Part shown: positions 18,068 through 24,764 of the stretch, piece by piece
Position numbering within the stretch: the stretch's first letter is position 1
Layout of the letters: each line of letters begins with the position of its first letter
Assembly (NCBI GenBank): GCA_900155415.1
Contig: LT700187.1
Coordinates: 1,116,001-1,180,000, forward strand
DNA from: Christensenella massiliensis
Lineage (GTDB): Bacteria; Bacillota; Clostridia; Christensenellales; Christensenellaceae
Length of the DNA: 64,000 nt
Direction of reading: 5' to 3'
Translations under genes and position numbers: made by a program
Notes under the pieces: generated by a model
What the model saw: the letters and a program-made list of their open reading frames with translations, nothing else
The model's database searches: none
What the model was told of the DNA's origin: nothing

Positions 18068-19707
18068 ACGGAGTGATCTATGCGTGGTATTCCTCGGACA
18101 ACCAGCGCGAGGAATCCATTGAAGGACAGATTCGCGAATGTATGGAGTTTGCAGAAAAACAGGATATCAATATTCTTGGAACATATATTGACCGGGCACT
18201 TTCGACTAAAACGGATAACCGGCCGGATTTCCAGCGAATGATTAAGGACAGCGCAAAGGGCCTGTTTGACGTGGCGATCGTATGGCGGCTCGACCGCTTC
18301 GCGCGCAACCGCTACGACTCCGCCCATTATAAGATGATCCTGCGGAAAAACGGCGTGAAAGTCGTTTCAGCACGGGAGAGTATCGCAGAGGACTCGACAG
18401 GTATCCTGTTGGAATCGGTTTTAGAGGGATATGCAGAATTCTTTTCGGCAGAGCTTTCCGAAAAGGTCAGGCGCGGCATGAAAGAAAATGCGCTGAAATG
18501 CAAATCTAACGGGTGCAGTATACCGATGGGATATGTGGTCGACAGCGAACGGCATTTTCAGATCGATCCAGTTGCTGCCCCCATTGTGCAGGAAGTTTTC
18601 AACCAATATGCGGAAGGTGCAACAATGAAAGAGATCGCGGACGGGCTGAACGCTAAGGGGATCCGTTCTTCAAGAGGCGGACCGATTTCTTTGAATATCA
18701 TTTCCCACATGCTGAAAAACAGGCGGTATCTTGGCGAATACCGCTATGGGGATATCGTAACGCCGGGCGGGATGCCTGTGATCATTTCAGAAGAATTGTT
18801 TGAACGTGCGCAGGAGCGGATGAAGCAGAACAAGAAGGCTCCGACAAGACACAAGGCGGAGGACGATTATCTGCTGACGACAAAGCTGTATTGCGGAAAG
18901 TGCGGAGCCTTTATGGTGGGGGAAAGCGGTACGAGCCATACGGCGAAGATCTATCGCTACTACAAATGCACGAATACCAAGCAAAGAAAGACCTGTGATA
19001 AAAAAGCTGTGCAAAAGGACTGGATCGAGAACTTTGTAGTCAGCCGCATTATGCAGGAATTGATGCATGACGACGAACTGGAACGGCTGATCGACGCGCT
19101 GTTGAATCTGCAATCCAAGGAGAGCAGGGAGCTTCCTTTGCTGGAACGGCAGCTTGCGGAAACGGAAAATGGGATACGAAATTTGCTGGACGCGATCCAG
19201 CAGGGACTTTTGACAGAATCGACAAAGGAAAGGCTGCGGGAACTGGAGGAAACGAAAAGCAAACTGCAAACGAGTATCCTGCAGGAGAAGATACGGCATC
19301 CTTTATTGACGAGGGAGCAGATATCCTTTTTCATCTATCGTTTCCGGGACAGCGATATCACGAAACGGGAGCAGAGACAGAGGCTGATAGACAGCTTCGT
19401 CAACGCGATTTATTTATATGACGATAAGGTCGTCATCACATTAAATTATACGGAAGGTGCAAAGACCATTTCCCTTCGGGATATAGAGGGTTCGGATTTA
19501 TTGAAAGAGGCTACACCAAATGCCATTCCGTGCGCGAAGCGTATGGAATGGCATTTTTTATGTCATGGAGGATTCGAAGCCCCGGGGGTTCATGCAAGCG
19601 CAAGCCAAAGGCGCAGCGCGCGCTATCCCTTCTGGCACACCAGAAAAAAGCCTTTAACCATACGGGTTAAAGGCTTTTTTCTTTATCTTCTTGTTTTTGA
19701 TTTGTGA
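18064..19707 (+). CDS. Large serine recombinase, C-terminus runs into a repeat
   Basis: This is a 547-residue recombinase. The N-terminal resolvase domain has its nucleophile in AWYSSDNQREESIEGQ (Ser about 10-11) and VWRLDRFARNRYD. A recombinase domain follows (FNQYAEGATMKEIADGLNAKG). A zinc ribbon (YCGKCGAF ... YYKCTNTKQRKTCDKK) and a coiled-coil come next. Such enzymes integrate and excise conjugative or mobilisable elements. The recognisable protein ends near SLRDIEGSDLLK (about 19505). Beyond that the frame translates a terminator hairpin and a repeated sequence, so the final 65 or so residues are probably acquired by read-through across a junction. The rest of the element is not evident: no relaxase or replication gene flanks it. 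Confidence 0.9.
   Translation: MNGVIYAWYSSDNQREESIEGQIRECMEFAEKQDINILGTYIDRALSTKTDNRPDFQRMIKDSAKGLFDVAIVWRLDRFARNRYDSAHYKMILRKNGVKVVSARESIAEDSTGILLESVLEGYAEFFSAELSEKVRRGMKENALKCKSNGCSIPMGYVVDSERHFQIDPVAAPIVQEVFNQYAEGATMKEIADGLNAKGIRSSRGGPISLNIISHMLKNRRYLGEYRYGDIVTPGGMPVIISEELFERAQERMKQNKKAPTRHKAEDDYLLTTKLYCGKCGAFMVGESGTSHTAKIYRYYKCTNTKQRKTCDKKAVQKDWIENFVVSRIMQELMHDDELERLIDALLNLQSKESRELPLLERQLAETENGIRNLLDAIQQGLLTESTKERLRELEETKSKLQTSILQEKIRHPLLTREQISFFIYRFRDSDITKREQRQRLIDSFVNAIYLYDDKVVITLNYTEGAKTISLRDIEGSDLLKEATPNAIPCAKRMEWHFLCHGGFEAPGVHASASQRRSARYPFWHTRKKPLTIRVKGFFLYLLVFDL
19518..19560 (+). terminator. Rho-independent terminator inside the recombinase read-through tail
   Basis: A perfect 12-bp stem AAATGCCATTCC / GGAATGGCATTT with a 14-base loop is followed by T residues. 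It lies inside the open frame of the recombinase, which indicates that the native gene once ended before this point or that the frame crosses an integration junction. Confidence 0.8.
19564..19680 (+). repeat. 117-bp direct repeat, copy 1, ending in an intrinsic terminator
   Basis: The sequence starting CATGGAGGATTCGAAGCCCC recurs at 21028-21143 with only a few differences. Its right end is a strong terminator (AAAAAAGCCTTTAACC, 19644-19659, paired with 19665-19680). A smaller hairpin TTCTGG-CACA-CCAGAA lies just before. Similarity continues weakly beyond the terminator into the toxin-antitoxin locus, so the duplicated unit is larger than the near-identical core. Confidence 0.85.
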
Positions 19708-19746
19708 CACATTATAGGAAAAAATGAAAAAGAAAAAAAGAAACTA

Positions 19747-19776
19747 TTGCATAATTTTGTGAATAGTGTGTATAAT
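19747..19776 (+). promoter_or_regulatory. Promoter of the antisense (antitoxin) RNA
   Basis: TTGCAT, an 18-bp spacer and a consensus TATAAT lie on the plus strand. Transcription should begin near 19781-19784 and produce a short RNA ending at the hairpin 19828-19855. Confidence 0.65.
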
Positions 19777-19782
19777 AAAAGC

Positions 19783-19860
19783 AAGGGTACAACCGCAAAG
19801 CGGTTAGCCCGGTGTGTTATTTGTTTAAATAACCGTCCGTGCAGGGGCGGTTATTTTTTG
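19783..19860 (+). ncRNA. Candidate type I antitoxin RNA
   Basis: An RNA of about 75-80 bases is predicted between the upstream promoter and a hairpin AATAACCG / CGGTTATT followed by five or more T residues. It starts with GCAAGGGTACA and contains GCGGTTAG. Both motifs also start the convergent toxin mRNA, giving direct repeats. The terminator overlaps the toxin stop codon, so the two RNAs are complementary at their 3' ends. This is the layout of the fst/par type I systems. It is seen in sequence only; no expression data. Confidence 0.6.
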
Positions 19861-19919
19861 ATGTCTGAAAAAATTTTCCAGAGCACGACCAATGAAATTA
19901 CTAAAAATACTAATTCCAT
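19851..19919 (-). CDS. Putative type I toxin: 22-residue hydrophobic membrane peptide
   Basis: The leftward frame encodes a 22-residue peptide beginning MELVFLVISLVVLWK and ending in two lysines. It has one membrane-spanning stretch and a short charged tail, as in Fst/TxpA-type membrane toxins. GGGGATGAGG precedes the ATG. Upstream on the same strand are TATAAT and then GCAAGGGTACA and GCGGTTAG, the same repeats found at the start of the opposing RNA. The untranslated leader is long (about 55 bases) and could fold to limit translation. The gene is too short for standard callers. I infer a toxin role from architecture, not from a family match. Confidence 0.62.
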   Translation of the reverse strand: MELVFLVISLVVLWKIFSDIKK

Positions 19920-20015
19920 AAGCCTCATCCCCTTTCATAAGGGAGTGACTAACCGCCCGCTTATGTACCCTTGCAAATTATATTTTAACGTGGCAAAAAG
20001 GAAAAAGCAACAAAG

Positions 20016-20189
20016 TTACTTTTTCTTTTCATTGAAACAAGCGTGATAGATTTTCCAAAAAAGGTCAATTTCTTTTTTGGCTTCCGTTACGGAATCCGCA
20101 ACGGAGCAGTTGAAGCTGTTAGGCTGAAATGCCACTTTCCCGTTTTGAAAAACAATGACGATGAAATTCCGACAAAGATATTTTTTCAT
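20016..20189 (-). CDS. Small hypothetical protein (57 residues)
   Basis: A leftward ATG-to-stop frame of 57 residues (starts MKKYLCRNFIVIVFQNGK, ends in four charged residues) has an AAAGGCGG site upstream. Composition is that of a normal soluble protein with a C-terminal helix (VADSVTEAKKEIDLFWKIYH). I do not recognise the family. Its position between the toxin-antitoxin locus and the GC-rich hairpin tract suggests a mobile-element or plasmid-type gene. Confidence 0.5.
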   Translation of the reverse strand: MKKYLCRNFIVIVFQNGKVAFQPNSFNCSVADSVTEAKKEIDLFWKIYHACFNEKKK

Positions 20190-20453
20190 GATTGAAAACC
20201 GCCTTTCGCCGCAAAAATGCGAATTTTTATGATATAGGGCATATTTTACCGCCGCGACAATGGCACGGAGTGCGCGGAGCGTTTACCATTGCCGCAAGGC
20301 GGGGAAAATATGCGATACTGGAAAGATTCGCAAGGCGGCAGGATAGGACGCAGGGCGGCGCAATACGCCGCTAAAATGGGGTCCCCGGCGCACTCGAACA
20401 AGCGAAGTGCCGTGAGTGCGTTGGGGTAAGCGAGGAACCGCCCGGCAAGCGGA

Positions 20454-20480
20454 ATAACGCCGTGTGATTAACGGCGTTAT
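20454..20480 (+). repeat. 9-bp perfect inverted repeat
   Basis: ATAACGCCG / CGGCGTTAT with a 9-base loop. No T-run follows, so it is not an obvious terminator. Confidence 0.7.
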
Positions 20481-20710
20481 GAAGCGCGTAGGGCGTGTTC
20501 GGAGCGCGTGCTTGCACACCACGACCCGGGAGGAATACCCGTTAGTTTAAAAAATAGGCGCACTTATGGCGGCGGTGAGCCGAAGCGAACGGGAGCCGCC
20601 CACACATAAGCGGCGGGAAGCGGGAACGCATAAAAAGCCCGCGCCGCAAGCCGGGCTTGCGGTTTTCTGTTTTTTCCCCTCTCATGAAGCGAGCAAGCTA
20701 TCAATAAAAA

Positions 20711-20754
20711 GGCAACCGCGCCGCAAGCATGACCCGAGACGCGGCGCGGTTGCC
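20711..20754 (+). repeat. 14-bp perfect inverted repeat
   Basis: GGCAACCGCGCCGC / GCGGCGCGGTTGCC with a 16-base loop. It is an exceptionally stable stem in DNA or RNA and has no T-run on either side. Confidence 0.8.
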
Positions 20755-20769
20755 TACCGAAACAAAATG

Positions 20770-20812
20770 CCCCCGCACACATGAGCGTTTCATTGATGTT
20801 TGTGTGCGGGGG
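20770..20812 (+). repeat. 12-bp perfect inverted repeat
   Basis: CCCCCGCACACA / TGTGTGCGGGGG with a 19-base loop. The right arm is followed by a G/A-rich run. On the minus strand the stem is followed by CATTTTG, a weak terminator at best. Confidence 0.75.
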
Positions 20813-20871
20813 GAAAAAAGGGGGAGTTTGAGGGGGAAAAAACACGCGGGCGTGTGATAAGAGAAAAGAGT

Positions 20872-20899
20872 TTGCGCCGGACAGTTTTTGCAGTATAAT
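20872..20899 (+). promoter_or_regulatory. Promoter for a possible structured RNA
   Basis: TTGCGC, a 16-bp spacer and consensus TATAAT. No coding start with a ribosome site follows within the next 240 bases. Confidence 0.45.
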
Positions 20900-20905
20900 G
20901 ACAAC

Positions 20906-21143
20906 TCATTTTTCAATATGGTACGGGTGCGCGCCGCGCACTTCCTTTATCCCCGCGAAATCCATTTCGCCATGCTCCATTGAGCTTTCGCGGGACCCCT
21001 TCATTTTTCTTGGCATCTTTTTTATATCATGGAGGATTCGAAGCCCCGGGGGTTCATGCAAACGCAAGCCAAAGGCGCAGCGCGCGCTATCTCTTCTGGC
21101 ACACCAGAAAAAAGCCTTTAACCCGATGGTTAAAGGCTTTTTT
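20906..21143 (+). ncRNA. Candidate structured non-coding RNA ending in repeat copy 2
   Basis: Between the promoter at 20872-20899 and the intrinsic terminator at 21108-21143 there is no supported gene, but there are stems: GTGCGCG/CGCGCAC near 20928-20941, and CCCGCGAA / TTCGCGGG around 20955-20995. This would make an RNA of about 240 bases. Function unknown; it could equally be debris around the repeat. Confidence 0.3.
21028..21143 (+). repeat. Direct repeat, copy 2, ending in an intrinsic terminator
   Basis: Nearly identical to 19564-19680. The terminator is AAAAAAGCCTTTAACC (21108-21123) paired with 21128-21143, loop CGAT. The sequence after it is related to that after copy 1 (a GCGACACA/GTGACACA stretch, ATTAT, then AAAAAAAGAAACT), which shows that the duplication originally covered the toxin-antitoxin locus too. 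Confidence 0.85.
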
Positions 21144-21189
21144 TTCTTTGAAATTTTGCGGTTTGCGACACAGTTGCGATATATTATGA

Positions 21190-21390
21190 GAAAAGCGGGA
21201 AGTAAAAAAAGAAACTGAGGTTAGCCCTAAGCGTAAGGTATAAAATAATCGTCACCATTGAGCCTGAAGTGCACCCCGAAAGTTAGATAAAACCTAACAA
21301 ACGGAGGTACATTTTAAAAAGGAGAAACGGCTAACCGTCCGATATATCCTTGCAAACGATGCTTTAACGCTGCAAAAGATATCATTGATT
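21190..21390 (-). pseudogene. Decayed second copy of the type I toxin-antitoxin locus
   Basis: On the leftward strand GCAAGGATATATCGGACGGTTAGCC matches the toxin-RNA start at copy 1 in pieces: GCAAGG, then CGGTTAG. The region upstream (GCGTTAAAGCATCGTTTGCAAGG, read in parts) matches the copy 1 promoter but the TATAAT box is lost. The antitoxin side keeps AAAGAAACT and GGTTAGCCC. The toxin frame itself is absent and is replaced by an IS3-like terminus. The locus therefore looks dead. Confidence 0.55.
21265..21314 (+). mobile_element. Solo IS3-family terminus
   Basis: TGAAGTGCACCCCGAAAGTT, with AGATAA and GGAGGTAC shortly after, looks like the left terminal repeat and orfA ribosome site of an IS3-type element (commonly TGA.GTGC.CCCAAAAGTTAGACA). 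No transposase frame follows, so only the end survives, inside the decayed toxin-antitoxin copy. An IS3-type transposase fragment also occurs at the left edge of the window. Confidence 0.5.
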
Positions 21391-21579
21391 TGTATAAAAG
21401 CTGTAATGAAATCATTCATATTATGAATTTATTTATAAAATAAAATAATTAAACAAAAAAATTATAATTGCTTGTATATGAAATTTGGTATAAGATAATA
21501 TCAAAGAAAAAACGGTTTTCCTGCGATGGACCGTTTTCAGACAGGATATGTATTGAGAAAGTGGGGAATGAGAATTTAT

Positions 21580-22803
21580 ATGGCTGCTACAAAAGGAAAA
21601 AATCTTGAAAATATTCAGCAGATGAACAGGACGTTGGTCTTGAAGCTGCTTCAGCAAAACAAGATATGTGCGCGTTCCGAACTTTCCAAACAATCAGGGC
21701 TGAAGCAGGCGACTATTACCAATATTATCAATGATTTTATTGCGTGGGGGATCGTTGAGGAGATCGGCTTTTTGGAAGGCATGAGAGGGAGGCGTTCTAT
21801 TGCTGTTACGCTGGAACGGAAACGGCATTGTGTGGCAGCGGTTCGCATCTCAAGGAGATATTTTATGGTCGGTCTCGTTGATTTCCTTGGAGAAGAAGTT
21901 TCAAAACCTTATAAGGAAAACGTTAGCGGTCAAGCGCCGGAAATGATCATCGCCAAGATCAAGCGTACGATCAAAAGAGTGATCGCTGAAAATGACAAAA
22001 TTATTTCCGCGATTGGCGTTGCGGTGCCTGGTCCTTATTTTTATAAGGAGGGAGAAATCGGCATTATAACAGACGCGCCCGGATGGGAAAAGGTATCGAT
22101 CAAAAAGGAGCTGGAACAGGATTTCAGTATTCCGGTCGTGGTAGATCACGACGCCAATGCGGGAGTACTTGCGGAATGCTCTTTTCGTGAAACAAAGTTT
22201 TCAAATGACACTATTATCTATCTCGCGGTCGGACAAGGCATTGGCGCGGGGATATCCTATCATGGACGGATTATCCGCGGCTCCCTCGGTATTGCGGGCG
22301 AAGTAGGGCATGCCAGTATTAATGCAAACGGAATCAAATGCGAATGTGGAAACAGGGGATGCCTGACGCTCTATGCATCAAGCAGAGCGTTTATGGAGCA
22401 GGCAGAAAGAGAACGGAGCAGTGGAAAAAAGACCATGCTCAAGGAAGGCTTTACGTTGGATGAACTGATTGAGGCGACAGTGGAAAGGGATAAGATGGCC
22501 TATTCTGTTTTTAAAAAAATCGTTTACTACCTGAGTGTGGGAATCATCAATATTATTTATATCTATAATCCGCACACTCTGATCATTGGAGATGAAATGG
22601 CTGCTATTGGCCCGCTGCTGATCGATGAGATCATGCAGAACGTCGATAAGCTTAAGTCAAAACGGATCGCAGAAAACGTGAATGTACGCCTGTCATCCTT
22701 CCAGCCGGATCCCGCCTATATTGGAGCGAGTGCCGTCGCAATCGATCACCTGTTTAAAAATACGGAATTGTTCGATAGTGCAGAGGAAAGGTCGGCTAAA
22801 TGA
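21580..22803 (+). CDS. ROK-family transcriptional regulator (NagC/XylR type)
   Basis: A protein of about 407 residues from the ATG at 21580; the frame is open from 21526, so the start is uncertain (only a weak GGGGA lies upstream). The N-terminus is a winged HTH (NRTLVLKLLQQNKICARSE, then SGLKQATITNIINDFI). The ROK domain has GVAVPGPYF, DHDANAG, GQGIGAGI and the zinc signature CECGNRGCL. ROK repressors sense sugars and control uptake and hydrolysis genes. It precedes the GH32-like/ABC/xylulokinase locus and is its likely regulator. AT-rich dyads just downstream of the promoter at 24592-24620 are candidate binding sites. Confidence 0.9.
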   Translation: MAATKGKNLENIQQMNRTLVLKLLQQNKICARSELSKQSGLKQATITNIINDFIAWGIVEEIGFLEGMRGRRSIAVTLERKRHCVAAVRISRRYFMVGLVDFLGEEVSKPYKENVSGQAPEMIIAKIKRTIKRVIAENDKIISAIGVAVPGPYFYKEGEIGIITDAPGWEKVSIKKELEQDFSIPVVVDHDANAGVLAECSFRETKFSNDTIIYLAVGQGIGAGISYHGRIIRGSLGIAGEVGHASINANGIKCECGNRGCLTLYASSRAFMEQAERERSSGKKTMLKEGFTLDELIEATVERDKMAYSVFKKIVYYLSVGIINIIYIYNPHTLIIGDEMAAIGPLLIDEIMQNVDKLKSKRIAENVNVRLSSFQPDPAYIGASAVAIDHLFKNTELFDSAEERSAK

Positions 22804-22833
22804 GGGAAGGATCGGGGCAGAGTATACCGTAAA

Positions 22834-22871
22834 AATAAAATATCCCGGCGATTTTGCCGGGATATTTTATT
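22834..22871. terminator. Bidirectional terminator between ROK and GH32-like genes
   Basis: A 16-bp perfect stem AATAAAATATCCCGGC / GCCGGGATATTTTATT with a 6-base loop. A- and T-rich ends make it a terminator for both converging genes. Confidence 0.85.
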
Positions 22872-22888
22872 GGAGCGTAGGAAGGAGG

Positions 22889-24376
22889 CTATTCCAGATT
22901 CTGAAAAGAAAGGTTATGGAAGTCCACGTTACTGTCTTGCGCGAACAGGCCGATTTCGTGCTCTGCAGGTTCGTAGGAACGATAGGAGAAAGCGATCATA
23001 TCGTCTATAAACGCTTCAATAGTGGTTTTGCCGACTACGATCTTAACATTGATAGTATCTCCGCTTCCAAAAGGAAATGTTTTCTCGCATACACGGGGAC
23101 CGTCCACCTCGGGAAGGGGCTGTTCTTTCCCTGAAAGTGTTGCCCAGAAAGGATCAAGGGGTGCGGGAAGTTTGTTGAGGGAAACGCGTTGTCCGGCGAG
23201 ATCGAAAGCAAGCAGATATCCCTTATCAAGATCAGAATCTGTTTTCAACGTGATACCAAAATAATCTCCACAGTCGCTGGGAACGATATTGCATTCAAAG
23301 AGAAATTCTTTTTGGGCAGGCAGATCAAAAAATCCGTAGCTGAGTGAGCCGATGGAATTGATGGAAACGGACTTGTTGCCGTAACTGCGTGTATTACCAA
23401 AATGAGGTCTGAAATCTGCGGAAAATCCTGCACCAAAAGAATGATAGATATTTTCAGGCATAGATACATAAAGATTGCCGTCCGGTGCGGATTTTACCTC
23501 ATGCGGGATCGCGAAGTCGCCGCCCCATTGCCACCAGCCTTCATCAGAAGCGCCCTCGCGGTCATGGATCCATCCGAAATAGAAGCGATGGCCTTCTTTG
23601 TCGCTTAGTGATTTCGCTGCATAAAAGCGGCGGCAGTCAATACCGTCAAACTGCGGAGTACGCCATGGACCGTAAGGAGACATAGAAAAACGATAGAGAG
23701 TCTGCGCGCGTTCGGAAAAACGAGAATAGGAGAGATACCAGAAATTTCCAAGACGATACATCTCCGGGCATTCAGGACAGTTTGTGTGGTAAGGCTCATA
23801 GAGGACGCCGTAGTGCTCAAAGGTCCTTAAATTCTGGGATTTGTAAAGTACGACGCAGCCACGTCTGTTTTCCGGCCCTTCATTACGGCGCGCAGCAATC
23901 AGCATCCAATAGCACGCATCCTCATCGTTATAAAAAACATAGGGATCACGCCAATCTATGGATTCGTAATACCTTGTATCCGGAACGATGTAGGGGCTGT
24001 CCTCATCTTTTACCCATACAATGCTGTCGTCACTGGTTGCATGACAAATGGTCTGCGGGAATTCAGCGGAAATATGATAACCAGTATAAAAAATATGGTA
24101 TTTTCCCTCCGCATAAATAGCAGAACCTGTCCAACAGCCATTTGCATCTACCTGAGGCTCCTCGCCGGGAACAAGCGCTGGAGGAAGCTCCTCCCAATGA
24201 ACGAGATCGGCTGAACGGGCATGCTGCCACGTTGTACGAACCCGATCGGGATACCGAGTGGTGTCCGGCGGGCTTGTCAGATAAAATAAATGATAAACGC
24301 CGTCATGATAGAATGGGATCGCGTCTCCGGATGCAAAACCTTCTTTACTTCTTCTGAATAACTTCATATTTTTCAC
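22889..24376 (-). CDS. GH32-like glycoside hydrolase (clan GH-J type beta-propeller), paralog A
   Basis: The 495-residue protein has the five-bladed propeller plus C-terminal beta-sandwich layout of GH32 enzymes. It lacks the usual WMNDPNG block, having SGDAIPFYHDG instead (candidate nucleophile Asp18). The RDP motif is intact (WRDPYVF, 143-145) and the acid/base motif appears as CPECPEMY (Glu202). There is no signal peptide, so it should act in the cytoplasm on an imported saccharide. It diverges from the ABC operon across a 388-base regulatory region and is homologous to the enzyme at 30060-31571. Fructoside or other furanoside hydrolysis is expected from the fold, but the altered first motif means specificity is open. 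Confidence 0.8.
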   Translation of the reverse strand: MKNMKLFRRSKEGFASGDAIPFYHDGVYHLFYLTSPPDTTRYPDRVRTTWQHARSADLVHWEELPPALVPGEEPQVDANGCWTGSAIYAEGKYHIFYTGYHISAEFPQTICHATSDDSIVWVKDEDSPYIVPDTRYYESIDWRDPYVFYNDEDACYWMLIAARRNEGPENRRGCVVLYKSQNLRTFEHYGVLYEPYHTNCPECPEMYRLGNFWYLSYSRFSERAQTLYRFSMSPYGPWRTPQFDGIDCRRFYAAKSLSDKEGHRFYFGWIHDREGASDEGWWQWGGDFAIPHEVKSAPDGNLYVSMPENIYHSFGAGFSADFRPHFGNTRSYGNKSVSINSIGSLSYGFFDLPAQKEFLFECNIVPSDCGDYFGITLKTDSDLDKGYLLAFDLAGQRVSLNKLPAPLDPFWATLSGKEQPLPEVDGPRVCEKTFPFGSGDTINVKIVVGKTTIEAFIDDMIAFSYRSYEPAEHEIGLFAQDSNVDFHNLSFQNLE

Positions 24377-24591
24377 CTCGTATTTTATTGTAAAGCATGA
24401 TTTTTAAAAAATGATGGCGAATAACTGCTTAATAATTATTTCTATTTTAAAGAGAGATTAACACAGGAAAATAATTATGTCAATAAATTAATTAATAAAA
24501 TTTATAAATTCATAAAAAGATGAAATTTGGAATGAAAATCCGCATATATAAAGGATTTTTTTAATGAATAAAAAATAGAGGAAAAAATATA

Positions 24592-24620
24592 TTGACATAA
24601 TATAAAATGAATAATATAAT
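24592..24620 (+). promoter_or_regulatory. Consensus sigma-A promoter of the second sugar operon
   Basis: Perfect TTGACA, 17 bp, perfect TATAAT. AT-rich dyads follow immediately (for example ATAAT-TAAATG-ATTAT near 24632-24647), suitable as a repressor site overlapping transcription start. The rest of 24377-24764 shows no gene. Confidence 0.75.
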
Positions 24621-24764
24621 TAATTCGATAAAATAATTAAATGATTATCCAATCTAAAAAAGAATAGCACAGAAAAACTCAAGAGTCTTAAAGAACGGAC
24701 GGCAGAAAACCAGATATCAGAGTTTGCCTGAAAGGGCAAAATAAAATAATTTGTGGAGGAAACA

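Larger units (their letters stand above)
20225..20868 (+). other. GC-rich, hairpin-dense non-coding tract
   Basis: About 640 bases without a convincing gene and with composition unlike both flanks. It contains several long perfect inverted repeats, listed separately, plus smaller stems such as AGCCCG/CGGGCT near 20637-20662. The open frames here are short, Arg/Pro-rich and lack ribosome sites. The density of dyads beside recombinase and toxin-antitoxin genes resembles a transfer or replication origin, but no relaxase gene is present, so this is only a suggestion. Confidence 0.45.

Noticed and set aside
19564-19680. A tRNA 3' end as integration target in the repeat (GGAGGATTCGAAGCCCC looks like an inverted T-loop)
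   Set aside because: The putative T-stem has a mismatch and a wobble, no acceptor or anticodon stem can be drawn, and the same sequence occurs twice; resemblance is not enough.
19564-21143. The two 117-bp repeats as attL and attR of the recombinase at 18064
   Set aside because: The recombinase lies outside the interval they bound, and similarity extends into the toxin-antitoxin locus, so block duplication explains them better.
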